From JBMNOI01 sp050942995 (GTDB lineage Bacteria > Chloroflexota > Anaerolineae > UBA1429), in the NCBI GenBank assembly GCA_050942995.1, contig JBMNOI010000045.1, forward strand, positions 1 through 27,754: DNA of 27,754 bases, in the 5' to 3' direction. A program made the translations under genes and the position numbers. How positions within the stretch are numbered: the stretch's first letter is position 1; each line of letters opens with the position of its first letter. A model generated the notes under the pieces. It was not told the DNA's origin and did not search any database. It saw only the letters and a list, made by a program, of their open reading frames with translations. This document shows, in pieces, positions 15,138-22,674 of this stretch.

Positions 15138-16802
15138 TTATCTTTCCAGGAAGTACATCACGATAATGATACTCCACAACAGGATCCAGCTCGGGTAGAG
15201 CGATTCCTCTACAACAGAGATGACCCGTTCTCCCACCCGTTTAATCACCGACAGACCGCTCTCGATGCCGGCATAGAGCCAGTCGAGGCGCAACGTCGTC
15301 ACGATGGTGACCAGCATCTCGGTGGCCTCGCTACGGCGTGTGGAGAGGGGCATAGCCCGGTCCAGCGCATGGCCGCCCAGCAGGGGGCCGGCCACCGCCG
15401 ACAACAGTAACAACACCAGTTGTGGCTGCGCGCCGGGAAGAGAGAACAAGGTGGGCAGGCTCACCCGCATGGTGGCAGCGGGCCAGATGCGCGCCAGCAA
15501 TGGCGGATAAACGGCCAGAACCACCAGGGACAACGCCAGAGCCGCCGCTGCAGACAGGGCGGCCCACAAGATGGGCTGTGGTCGAGCCTGCTCTTCAAAG
15601 CCCATATCGCGGCGTATCAGATGAAACTGACGCCATACCGGCACCGAGGTGAGTACAGCCGTAACGGACATCCATAGAAAGATGCTTCCCGCACCGGCAA
15701 CCCACGCGGCGTTAAACAGCGTCCACCGCGCCATAAAGCCCGCCGTAAGGGGCCAGCCGCCCAGGGCGGCCAGCGCGACCAGCAACGGCCATCGGGCCCG
15801 CGGGCCGACAGGCGGGAAGGGACGCACCTGCTCGTTCACGGCCAGTGCGCCCAAAGTCATCCCCAGGTTGATGAGCATCATCAAGCCGCCGGCAAAGCCC
15901 AGATCAGAGTCCAATAACGGCCCCAGGATAAGCAACGTGATGCTATGCAGAGACAGGTAGGGCAACGCAGCCGGCAGGTCTCTGGCGGCCAGAGCCATGG
16001 CCGCCGTCGCCAGCAACGCCCCCACGCTCAATGCCGACAGCCAGCCCGTACCGACCATGTGCGACGAAAGAGCGGCTGTTTGCAGCCACAGATAGCCACC
16101 GGTGCAGAGAGCGACCAGCGTCTGCTCCCAACGGTACCGGGATTGCATCGGCAGCGGGAACGCGCCCATCCGCAATATGGCGGCCAGCATCAGCAGCTGA
16201 GTGGGCCGTCGATCCATAAGAAAATAGGCAAAGTTGGTCTGGTTATAGTCGGCGGCCACCAGCACGGTGGCCATGATCAAGACCGTCGTCGCGACCAGGT
16301 GCATCATCATGCACCGAACAGCGTGGTGAAGCTCTTGTTCGGGCGTCTCGCGCAGAGAGGTGACGATCAACACAAAATCGAGTACGCTCCACACAGCGCA
16401 AAGAGTCAGCAGGTTATCCGCCGAACAGGCCGCTATCACCAGGCTACAGAGCACCAGCATAAAGACGGCCTCGTCGCGCCGCTGAGGGCGGTTCAGGCCG
16501 GCCACCCGAACCAGGGTCAGCACACCGACAAACAACATGGCGACGTGCAACGACAGGGCGCCGAACGAGAACTCGAGCACCTGACCGTACACTGAGAAGA
16601 GACGCCCAAAGGGGAAACGGGCCGTATCGGCCTGTATCAGGCCGAGGCCGACCAGACTCAGCCAGGTGATGACCAGGGCCGATAGATAGATCCAACGTCT
16701 GGCGCGGGTCACCGCCGGAGAAGAAACCAGCCCGATCACACAGGCGCCGATGATAGGAGCCAGAATTGGAACAAGAGGCAAAACCGCTCTCAAAAGGTTC
16801 AT
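15138..16802 (-). CDS. NuoL/MrpD-like antiporter-type membrane subunit (divergent)
   Basis: This 554-residue, very hydrophobic protein has about 14 helices. Family features are an N-terminal LPLVPILAPIIGA, SADNLLTLCAVWSVLDFVLI (where N-L-L-x-x-x-x-x-W-E is usual), GAFPLPMQSRYRWEQTLVAL (degenerate form of the broken helix before TM7) and ALGGWPLTAGFMARW (usually G-x-P-x-x-G-F-x-x-K). A long C-terminal part (about 440-554) ends in a last membrane helix. The TM5 Glu is Ser139 and no Lys is found in TM7 (227-245, which reads TGGYLWLQTAAL), so a direct proton-pumping role is doubtful. The ATG at 16802 has an in-frame stop four codons upstream and only a weak ribosome binding site. First gene of the operon. 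Confidence 0.75.
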   Translation of the reverse strand: MNLLRAVLPLVPILAPIIGACVIGLVSSPAVTRARRWIYLSALVITWLSLVGLGLIQADTARFPFGRLFSVYGQVLEFSFGALSLHVAMLFVGVLTLVRVAGLNRPQRRDEAVFMLVLCSLVIAACSADNLLTLCAVWSVLDFVLIVTSLRETPEQELHHAVRCMMMHLVATTVLIMATVLVAADYNQTNFAYFLMDRRPTQLLMLAAILRMGAFPLPMQSRYRWEQTLVALCTGGYLWLQTAALSSHMVGTGWLSALSVGALLATAAMALAARDLPAALPYLSLHSITLLILGPLLDSDLGFAGGLMMLINLGMTLGALAVNEQVRPFPPVGPRARWPLLVALAALGGWPLTAGFMARWTLFNAAWVAGAGSIFLWMSVTAVLTSVPVWRQFHLIRRDMGFEEQARPQPILWAALSAAAALALSLVVLAVYPPLLARIWPAATMRVSLPTLFSLPGAQPQLVLLLLSAVAGPLLGGHALDRAMPLSTRRSEATEMLVTIVTTLRLDWLYAGIESGLSVIKRVGERVISVVEESLYPSWILLWSIIIVMYFLER

Positions 16803-16863
16803 GAGTCTGAATCAGGAGGATGCCATTAGGGTTATATCATTCAGCGGGTTGAGCATGCTGCCG

Positions 16864-16892
16864 ATTGTAGCACGAAAAAGAGATGGTGCCAA
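16864..16892 (-). promoter_or_regulatory. sigma-70-type promoter of the antiporter-like operon
   Basis: On the minus strand TTGGCA (16892-16887) and TACAAT (16869-16864) stand 17 bases apart, about 60 bases before the first ATG at 16802. Confidence 0.65.
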
Positions 16893-16979
16893 TCCCTGAT
16901 TTTGACGTAATGTTCATCCTCCAGAACGCAATGGGAACCCGCCAGATCTCTGAAGCGTCTTGCTTTAGCTGCAGTGAAC

Positions 16980-17007
16980 TTGTCATCATCGAAAGGCATG
17001 CTATAAT
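16980..17007 (+). promoter_or_regulatory. sigma-70-type promoter of the LCP gene
   Basis: TTGTCA (16980-16985) and TATAAT (17002-17007) with a 16-base spacer, 38 bases before the ATG at 17046. It is divergent from, and separate from, the antiporter-like operon promoter. Confidence 0.75.
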
Positions 17008-17045
17008 ATGCCTGCTCGTGTGAAATCCAGTGAGCGAAGAAAGAA

Positions 17046-18404
17046 ATGGCATATTTTGAAAAGGACAGTGCACTGAGAAGGTCCCTCTATTCCTTCTTTA
17101 TGATCCTGGTCATCCCTGGGGCAATATACTCCAGTTACCTCTATTTCACTACTGTTCGCGCTCTGGCAGCACGTACACCGATCTCCCTGGTTGAAGGCGG
17201 CGTCGTTCAGCCGCCCCCTATCCCCATCATCCCTCGTCGCGCATCTGGGGGCGAAGAAGACCCCGTGGTTGAGGAACAGAAAGAACGGGTGAATGTCCTC
17301 TTATTGGGCATTGACCAGCGTGTCGGTGAGCCGGGCCCCTGGCGCACCGATACGATGATGCTGGTATCCGTCGATCCGGTCACTCGATCGGCATCGCTCC
17401 TCTCGATACCCCGCGATCTCTGGGTGACCATTCCCGGATATGGCGAGGGGCGCATCAACACGGCGCACTTTATCGGTGATTCGCGCGACTATCCGGGTGG
17501 CGGGCCGGCGCTGGCTAAAAAGACGGTGTGGTACGCCCTGGGAATACCGGTCCATTACTATGTGCGCATCAACTTTACCGGTTTCGAGCAACTCATCGAC
17601 GCCATCGGTGGGTTGACCATCGATGTGCCCAAACGCATCTACGACACCCGGTATCCCGACGAGAACTATGGCACCATGATCATCGATATCCCCGCCGGCT
17701 TGCAGCCGATGGACGGTGTGACGGCGCTCCAATATGCGCGTTCGCGCCATGGCAACAGCGACTTTGACCGGATGGAGCGGCAACAGGCCATTCTGCTGGC
17801 CGCACGAGACAAGGCGCTAAGCCTGGATATCCCCATCTCGCGCATTCCACGCATGCTCGAGCTGGTCGGAGATTCACTGAGCACCGACATGCCGCTGGAT
17901 CGCATCATCGCTGTGGCAGAGATCGCCAAGCAGATCGACAGGAGCAATATTCGCCACGGCACCATCGACGGCACCATGACGACAACGGTCGTAACGCCGC
18001 AGGGGGCGATGGTCGAGGTGCCCAACTGGGATCAGGTGCGCCGTCTGGTGGATGAGTTGTTCCCACCGCCGGGGGTTGCCGCCGAGCCCACCGTCGAGAT
18101 CGACATTGCCCGGTTGAACACCGAAGGCGCCCGTATCGAGCTGCGCAACGGCACGTTGAGCACCGATCTGGCCCAGACCGTCGCCAACGAACTGAGTGAC
18201 GAGGGCTATATGATCGTTCGCTATGGCAACGCCGATCGGTTCGATCACGAGCGTACCCTCATGACGGTACACACTCAACTGGACTATACTGTGCGGATGC
18301 TGACCGAGCGGTTCGATCTCGACGAAGCGGATATCCGCTTTGATCCACGAACGGATGTAGACGCCGACATTGTCATCATCCTGGGCAGAGACCAGGTACA
18401 GTAA
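17046..18404 (+). CDS. LytR-CpsA-Psr (LCP) family cell-envelope glycopolymer transferase
   Basis: This 452-residue membrane-anchored protein has a short cytoplasmic N-terminus, one membrane helix (about 15-35) and a Pro-rich linker (about 50-80). The LCP domain runs from about 82 to 260: VNVLLLGIDQR, WRTDTMMLVSVDP (R100, D102), LLSIPRDLWVTIPG (R123), INFTGFEQLIDAIGGL, and MDGVTALQYARSRHGNSDFDRMERQQ with the Arg and Asp residues that bind the polyprenyl pyrophosphate substrate. A C-terminal LytR_C-type domain (about 345-450) is present (ARIELRNGTLSTDLAQTVANE). LCP enzymes transfer polymers from undecaprenyl carriers to the cell wall or other envelope acceptors, outside the membrane. The gene is monocistronic by layout, with its own promoter and a hairpin after it. 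The ribosome binding site is weak (AAGAAAG). Confidence 0.93.
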   Translation: MAYFEKDSALRRSLYSFFMILVIPGAIYSSYLYFTTVRALAARTPISLVEGGVVQPPPIPIIPRRASGGEEDPVVEEQKERVNVLLLGIDQRVGEPGPWRTDTMMLVSVDPVTRSASLLSIPRDLWVTIPGYGEGRINTAHFIGDSRDYPGGGPALAKKTVWYALGIPVHYYVRINFTGFEQLIDAIGGLTIDVPKRIYDTRYPDENYGTMIIDIPAGLQPMDGVTALQYARSRHGNSDFDRMERQQAILLAARDKALSLDIPISRIPRMLELVGDSLSTDMPLDRIIAVAEIAKQIDRSNIRHGTIDGTMTTTVVTPQGAMVEVPNWDQVRRLVDELFPPPGVAAEPTVEIDIARLNTEGARIELRNGTLSTDLAQTVANELSDEGYMIVRYGNADRFDHERTLMTVHTQLDYTVRMLTERFDLDEADIRFDPRTDVDADIVIILGRDQVQ

Positions 18405-18477
18405 GTAGACCTTGTCACACGTCGGTCTCCGCCACTTCGCACACACGAGCAGGGCGGATGATCGGATAGAGACAAGC

Positions 18478-18507
18478 GCCTGTGGCGTCTTTTACGACGC
18501 CACAGGC
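18478..18507 (+). terminator. Perfect 12-bp hairpin after the LCP gene
   Basis: GCCTGTGGCGTC (18478-18489) and its reverse complement (18496-18507) flank the loop TTTTAC. No T run follows on the plus strand, so it may act as a 3'-end stabiliser or a Rho-assisted stop rather than a classical intrinsic terminator. Confidence 0.5.
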
Positions 18508-18588
18508 TGAGGGCGTCTGTGGATGCCCCCTCTCGAAAAATCACGGGTCGGCTCCACCGGCCACCTCACCGAGATAGATGTTGCGCTC

Positions 18589-18625
18589 TACACGCCTCCC
18601 CCGGGCATAGCCGGGGCGGCGTGTA
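18589..18625. repeat. Long imperfect hairpin in the SDR gene leader
   Basis: TACACGCC (18589-18596) pairs with GGCGTGTA (18618-18625), and inside it CCCC (18599-18602) pairs with GGGG (18613-18616). It ends 42 bases before the SDR start codon. It may terminate read-through from the LCP gene or control the SDR gene; the short TTCATTCAT tail is a poor T run. Confidence 0.5.
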
Positions 18626-18667
18626 TTCATTCATGGCAGGTTTCATCATACGCGAGGGGAACGGACG

Positions 18668-19435
18668 ATGACGATCATGAAGCAGTTCGACCTGCACGGC
18701 AAGGTAGCCCTGGTCACCGGCGCCAGTCGGGGGATCGGCCAGGCGATGGCCGTGGGGCTGGCCGAAGCCGGCGCCGACGTGGCCGGTGTATCCCGGGGCA
18801 CATGCGACGACACCGCGGCGCAGATCGAAGCGTTGGGGCGCCGGTTCATGCATCTACCGTGTGACCTGGCCGAGGCGTCGGTGACCGATCTGGAGGCGCT
18901 GGTCGAGGCGGTCGTGCGGCATTTCGGCCGGCTCGATATCCTGGTCAACGCCGCCGGCACCACCAAACGCCACCCGGTGCTGGAGTATCCCGAGGACGAC
19001 TGGGACATGGTCGTTCAGGTGAATCTCAAAAGCCTGATGTTCCTTTCACAGGCCGCGGCGCGCCACATGGATGCCCATGGCGGTGGCAAGATCGTCAACG
19101 TCGCCTCGGCGCTGTCGTTTCAGGGAGGCATCCTGGCATCGCCCTATGCGGCCTCGAAACACGGGGTGGTGGGAGTCACCCGGGCCATGGCGAACGAGCT
19201 CGCCGGCCGGGGAATCAATGTAAACGCCATCGCGCCCGGCTATATCCTTACCGATATGACTGCCCCTCTGGCCGCTGATACCGAGCGAGGCCCGGCCATT
19301 CTGGGGCGCATCCCGGCGGGCCGATGGGGCACCCCGGAGGATCTCAAGGGGGCCGTGGTATTCCTCAGTTCGGCAGCGGCGGACTATTGCCATGGCGCCG
19401 TGTTGCCGGTGGATGGCGCCTGGCTCATCCGCTAA
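18668..19435 (+). CDS. SDR family oxidoreductase, KduD-like (2-deoxy-D-gluconate 3-dehydrogenase type)
   Basis: This 255-residue classical short-chain dehydrogenase is cytoplasmic and NAD(P)-dependent. The cofactor motif is TGASRGIG (about 18-25), followed by CDLAE and ILVNAAGTT (usually NNAG). The catalytic Ser lies in IVNVASALSFQGG, and Tyr and Lys in SPYAASKHGV. The C-terminal NVNAIAPGYILTDMT and GRIPAGRWGTPEDLKGAVVF with VDGAWLIR match the KduD/2-deoxy-D-gluconate 3-dehydrogenase subgroup better than FabG; substrate is inferred only. The ATG at 18668 has GAGGGG about eight bases upstream; another ATG nine bases later is possible. The MFS transporter follows in the same direction after 128 bases, suggesting a uptake-and-oxidation pair for a sugar acid. 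Confidence 0.88.
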   Translation: MTIMKQFDLHGKVALVTGASRGIGQAMAVGLAEAGADVAGVSRGTCDDTAAQIEALGRRFMHLPCDLAEASVTDLEALVEAVVRHFGRLDILVNAAGTTKRHPVLEYPEDDWDMVVQVNLKSLMFLSQAAARHMDAHGGGKIVNVASALSFQGGILASPYAASKHGVVGVTRAMANELAGRGINVNAIAPGYILTDMTAPLAADTERGPAILGRIPAGRWGTPEDLKGAVVFLSSAAADYCHGAVLPVDGAWLIR

Positions 19436-19457
19436 AGAGGTTCTCTCTCAAATAGTT

Positions 19458-19501
19458 TGCCCGGGGCGGCTCAAAGGCGTGCCCCCCTTTGGGCCGCGGG
19501 T
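19458..19501. repeat. Imperfect GC-rich hairpin between SDR and MFS genes
   Basis: CAAAGG pairs with CCTTTG at the core, extended by CGGC/GCCG and CCCG/CGGG with a GGG bulge and one wobble pair. It lies in the 128-base gap between the SDR stop and the MFS start. There is no T run after it; it may set differential expression of the two genes. Confidence 0.4.
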
Positions 19502-19563
19502 CGAAAAACCCTCGATCCGCTCCAGATACAACATCTCATCGCGTCGAAAGGAGCTGTCGACTC

Positions 19564-20784
19564 ATGGGCAACGCTTCGGCGGCGGGATCAGCCGCCTCGA
19601 CATCGTCGGCAAGCGAGGTTCAAGCAAGCGGCCGTCGTTCGGCCATCGTTCAGTATAGTGCGGCCGTCTTTCTTTTCTGGGTGGGGCTGTATCTGTACGT
19701 GCCCACCCTGCCCACCTATGTCGCCACCAAAACGAACGACCTGGCGACGGTCGGGGTTATTCTCTCGATGTACGGCCTGTGGCAGGCCATCATCCGGCTG
19801 CCGCTGGGCATCGTCTCTGACTGGTTGGGTCGGCGCAAACCGTTCATCATCGCCGGGTTCTTTCTCGTCGGGTTGGGCGCTTATGTGATGGGCGCATCCG
19901 AGAGCACCACCGGCATGTTGATCGGTCGGGCCATCAGCGGACTTGCGGCGGGCACGTGGGTTCCGCTGGTCGTGGTGTTCAGCGGTCTGTTCCCGCCGCG
20001 AGATGCGGTGCGGGCCAGTGCACTGCTCAACCTGGTGGGTTCGGTGGCCCGCATGTTGTCCACCGGCATCACCGGATCGCTGAACAACATCGGCGGGTAC
20101 TCGCTGGCCTTTTACCTGGCCACAGGCGCCGCCGGATTGGCCATCCTCATCATCCTCCCCGGCCGCGAGACGGTGCGCCCCCCTCGCCACGTCTCAATGC
20201 AGAGCATCGTCAAACTGGTGAGCCGTCGCGATGTGCTACTGCCCACGCTGCTGAGCACGGTGGGCCAGTATGTGAACTGGGCCACCACCTTTGGCTTTAT
20301 CCCCATTCTGGCGCGCGAGCTGGGCGCCACCGATGTGATGCAAAGCCTGCTGGTAAGCATGAATGTGGCCGTGTTGACCCTGGGGAATTTCCTCGCGACC
20401 ACCGTGGTCCGGCGTACCGGGGCGCGCACGCTGATCTATATCAGCTTTATCGCCATGTTTCTCGGTGCTTTGGGCGCGTCGCTGGCGCCGACTCTGGCAA
20501 TGGTGTTCCTGGTGCAGTTCTTTATCGGGTTCGCCCAGGGGATGAGCTATCCCGTGTTGATGGGGCTGAGCATTCGCGATGTGAGCGATGAAGAACGCGC
20601 CACCGCTATGGGATTCCATCAGGCGGTTTATGCCATCGGCATGTTCGGCGGCCCGGCCCTGAGCGGCCTTATCGCCGATGCTCTGGGCATGCGTCCCATG
20701 TTCGCCATCACCGGTGTGGCATGTCTGTTCCTGGGGCTACTGGGCGCACGCTTTTTGGCCGGGAAGCAGCAGGATAGCCACTGA
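19564..20784 (+). CDS. MFS transporter
   Basis: This 406-residue major facilitator has a polar N-terminal tail of about 30 residues (Ser/Ala-rich) and then about 12 membrane helices. The diagnostic loop 2-3 motif is visible as PLGIVSDWLGRRKPFIIAG (about 86-104), and helix 4-5 shows GRAISGLAAGTWVPL. The second half has the related loop LATTVVRRTGARTLIYIS. A central loop (PGRETVRPPRHVSM) separates the two six-helix halves. The start at 19564 is preferred over a frame starting 25 codons earlier: AAAGGAG lies ten bases upstream and the earlier residues are Arg/Ser-rich and unlike membrane-protein starts. Substrate unknown; its position after the KduD-like gene favours a sugar or sugar acid. It ends six bases from the convergent hypothetical gene. 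Confidence 0.92.
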   Translation: MGNASAAGSAASTSSASEVQASGRRSAIVQYSAAVFLFWVGLYLYVPTLPTYVATKTNDLATVGVILSMYGLWQAIIRLPLGIVSDWLGRRKPFIIAGFFLVGLGAYVMGASESTTGMLIGRAISGLAAGTWVPLVVVFSGLFPPRDAVRASALLNLVGSVARMLSTGITGSLNNIGGYSLAFYLATGAAGLAILIILPGRETVRPPRHVSMQSIVKLVSRRDVLLPTLLSTVGQYVNWATTFGFIPILARELGATDVMQSLLVSMNVAVLTLGNFLATTVVRRTGARTLIYISFIAMFLGALGASLAPTLAMVFLVQFFIGFAQGMSYPVLMGLSIRDVSDEERATAMGFHQAVYAIGMFGGPALSGLIADALGMRPMFAITGVACLFLGLLGARFLAGKQQDSH

Positions 20785-20789
20785 GCGGA

Positions 20790-21410
20790 TCAAACCAGCT
20801 CACCCTGATCGACATGATCGGAACGCCCTAGATAATTATCCTGCAACAGGGGAATATCCATCGCCGCCGCGGTTCGCTCCACGGCGGCGATGTCTTCCAG
20901 GTCGCTGTGATAGCCCATAACGAGCATGTATACCCGCACATCGGGCCACGCCGTGCGGATGGCCGCCAGTTTGTCCAGGTCGGACTTGATCTCGCGAAGC
21001 CGCTCGTGGCAGCGCTTGACCTCGATGGCGGCGACGAGCTGCCCCTCCCACTGGCGCCGACGCAGAATGCGGATGGTATGCGGCACCACAATGCCCAGAT
21101 CCACCCGCAGATTGCGGCTTCGCTTGCCCAATTCGCGGATATGATGCCCGGGGATGCGACAGGGGTAACCCGCATGAACGGCACAGGCGGGCATGCCCCG
21201 TTGAGGCAGCTCGCGCCGCAGAATGGCGTAGAACATGCTTTGCAGGTCCCCCTCCGATAGCCAGCCACGCGCGTCGGCCCGGCATATGGCAAACAGCCGC
21301 TCCGCACAGATGCGGATCAGCGTGTCGAGAAAGGAGGTGTCGGACCAGACATCATCCCCGGTCGAGTCGATAAATCGGGCGATAGCCGAATCCAGATGTT
21401 TCCCCGTCAT
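20790..21410 (-). CDS. Hypothetical protein with PD-(D/E)XK nuclease-like core
   Basis: This 206-residue soluble protein belongs to no family that I recognise by name. It has the ordered acids of a PD-(D/E)XK fold: an N-terminal helix with LSEGDLQSMFYAIL (E53, D55), then NLRVDLGIVVP (D104 at the end of a strand), then VAAIEVKRCHE (E130 and K132, the E-x-K pair), followed by the helix IKSDLDKLAAI and a strand VRVYMLVMGY. This core order is that of restriction-like nucleases, and the D-L-x-K-L helix after E-x-K recurs in such proteins. No methyltransferase or helicase lies beside it, so a classical restriction system is not supported. The ATG at 21410 has a modest AAAAGAG binding site. It is transcribed convergently with the MFS gene. 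Confidence 0.65.
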   Translation of the reverse strand: MTGKHLDSAIARFIDSTGDDVWSDTSFLDTLIRICAERLFAICRADARGWLSEGDLQSMFYAILRRELPQRGMPACAVHAGYPCRIPGHHIRELGKRSRNLRVDLGIVVPHTIRILRRRQWEGQLVAAIEVKRCHERLREIKSDLDKLAAIRTAWPDVRVYMLVMGYHSDLEDIAAVERTAAAMDIPLLQDNYLGRSDHVDQGELV

Positions 21411-21470
21411 GGCGACGATCTCTTTTCTCCGGTCGAGTCGGCGTGGTGGGCCTATGCGCTGAGCGCTCGT

Positions 21471-21821
21471 CTATTTTTCAGGGTCCTGCATCAGTTCGAT
21501 AGCCAGTCCATCAGGCAGAGTAAACCAGTTGCGCCCCTGGGGCATCTCGGTTACGCCCCACTTGTACACCTCTTCCAGCGCCGCATCCAGATCGTCCGTC
21601 ATGATGCCCAGATGCACCATGCGGCCTTCGGGCCCGTCAAAGGTTTCGTCGGCGACGAGCTGCACCCCGCCGACCGTCCACACCTGTTCGGGGTTATCCT
21701 CATCGCCCTGCATCCGGCGCACCGGCATACCCAACGCCTCGGCAAAGAAGCGAATGTGCCACTGAATGTCCTTCACCCGTACGGCAGTGTGCTCCAGATA
21801 TGACGTCTTGCTATAGGCCAT
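21471..21821 (-). CDS. VOC family (glyoxalase-like) protein
   Basis: This 116-residue single vicinal-oxygen-chelate domain has paired beta-alpha-beta-beta-beta modules. YLEHTAVRVKDIQWHIRFF carries the first His ligand, GRMVHLGIMTDDLDAALEE the second, and GLAIELMQD near the C-terminus the Glu ligand. GRNWFTLPDGLAIEL is the usual final hairpin. Substrate cannot be inferred. The ATG at 21821 is chosen over one at 21863 because AAAAGGAG lies six bases upstream, and because the promoter at 21871-21900 would place the transcription start at about the upper ATG. The PD-(D/E)XK gene begins 61 bases downstream, so the two may share a transcript. Confidence 0.88.
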   Translation of the reverse strand: MAYSKTSYLEHTAVRVKDIQWHIRFFAEALGMPVRRMQGDEDNPEQVWTVGGVQLVADETFDGPEGRMVHLGIMTDDLDAALEEVYKWGVTEMPQGRNWFTLPDGLAIELMQDPEK

Positions 21822-21870
21822 GGTGGGCTCCTTTTCGCGGTTGGAGTGGCAGGGCCGCTCCATTGGGGCG

Positions 21871-21900
21871 ATTATACCGTCCCGGCGCAGCGGGTGTCAA
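21871..21900 (-). promoter_or_regulatory. Consensus sigma-70 promoter of the VOC gene
   Basis: On the minus strand TTGACA (21900-21895) and TATAAT (21876-21871) are both perfect hexamers, spaced by 18 bases. The spacer contains an inverted repeat, CCCG and CGGG around CTGCGC. The expected transcript starts near 21864, about 43 bases before the ATG. Confidence 0.88.
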
Positions 21901-21924
21901 TCATAAAGGGAGCCCGACGCGTAA

Positions 21925-21951
21925 GAAAGCGTCAAAAAATCTGACGCTTTC
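21925..21951. repeat. 10-bp hairpin upstream of the VOC promoter
   Basis: GAAAGCGTCA (21925-21934) and TGACGCTTTC (21942-21951) flank the loop AAAAATC. It lies between the lepB terminator and the VOC promoter. It may be a second lepB terminator (the T-rich loop gives no tail) or a regulator site just upstream of the -35 box. Confidence 0.5.
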
Positions 21952-21974
21952 AGGTAGCCAACGGACAGATAACA

Positions 21975-22002
21975 AAACGAGGAGCCCTTGTGCTCCTCGT
22001 TT
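21975..22002 (-). terminator. Intrinsic terminator of lepB
   Basis: An 11-bp perfect stem AAACGAGGAGC (21975-21985) with 21992-22002 and a six-base loop. On the minus strand the descending arm runs into TTTTGTTAT. It lies 22 bases after the lepB stop codon. Confidence 0.85.
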
Positions 22003-22023
22003 GGGGTTGAGATATCGCCGGGA

Positions 22024-22569
22024 TCAATGAGCGCCCACCAGGCCAAACTCGCCAGGCGGCCAGTATCGTATCCACGCTTTGCCGATAATATCGCTGTAGG
22101 CCACCATGCCAAAGGCCCGTGAATCGTTGCTGGCCCGGCGGTTATCGCCCAGCACAAAGACGTGCTCCTCAGGCACCAACTGGGGCGGCATGTTACCCAG
22201 AGTGCTCTGACTCAGATAGGGCTCTGCGATCGGCTCGCCGTTTATCAGCACCTGGCCGTTATAGATCTCGACCGTCTCTCCCGGCAGGGCGATCACCCGC
22301 TTGATCAGCGGCTCGGTTGTGCCGGCCGCTCGACGCAAAACGATGATATCTCCCCGCTCGGGTTCGTGCAGGCGATACGATATCTTTTCAATGATCAAAC
22401 GTTGGTCAGAGTGGAGATTGGGCTCCATACTCTGCCCCTCAACGCGGGTCGCCTGCGCCAAAAAGATGTTGACGACCAGCACGATCATCAGCGCCGGCAA
22501 TACAGACTCGACCAACTCGCGAAACCACGATTTTACCGAGTTTCCGTCGTTGGATTTCTGCTCGCTCAT
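22024..22569 (-). CDS. lepB: Signal peptidase I
   Basis: This 181-residue membrane-bound serine protease removes signal peptides of exported proteins. A short polar N-terminus leads to one membrane helix (about 22-38, LPALMIVLVVNIFL). The S26-type motifs follow in order: VEGQSMEPNL with the nucleophile S47, ERGDIIVLRR, LIKRVIALPGETV with the general base K90, and VFVLGDNRRASNDSRAFGMV (141-156). The length is that of the short Gram-positive-like SPase I type with a single anchor. The ATG at 22569 is preceded by AAAGG seven bases upstream. It follows pnp in the same direction with a 105-base gap that holds a promoter-like pair and a perfect palindrome, and ends at a clear terminator. Confidence 0.96.
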   Translation of the reverse strand: MSEQKSNDGNSVKSWFRELVESVLPALMIVLVVNIFLAQATRVEGQSMEPNLHSDQRLIIEKISYRLHEPERGDIIVLRRAAGTTEPLIKRVIALPGETVEIYNGQVLINGEPIAEPYLSQSTLGNMPPQLVPEEHVFVLGDNRRASNDSRAFGMVAYSDIIGKAWIRYWPPGEFGLVGAH

Positions 22570-22604
22570 GGAGCACCTTTCCAGAGAACAAGTCAGAACG
22601 CGTG

Positions 22605-22634
22605 GAGACTGCCTCGATCGATCGAGGCAGTCTC
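22605..22634. promoter_or_regulatory. 30-bp perfect palindrome between pnp and lepB (operator or terminator hairpin)
   Basis: The half site GAGACTGCCTCGATC is followed directly by its exact reverse complement. On the minus strand it starts on the base after the proposed lepB -10 box and so covers the transcription start. No T run follows on either strand, which argues against a standard terminator for pnp, though a 3'-end hairpin role is still possible. Confidence 0.6.
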
Positions 22635-22662
22635 ATTATCATACAGTCATCCTTTATAACAA
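22635..22662 (-). promoter_or_regulatory. Possible sigma-70-type promoter of lepB
   Basis: On the minus strand TTGTTA (22662-22657) and GATAAT (22640-22635) have a 16-base spacer. They lie between the pnp stop and the lepB start. This is weaker than the other promoters listed. Confidence 0.5.
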
Positions 22663-22674
22663 TACGGTGAAAAG

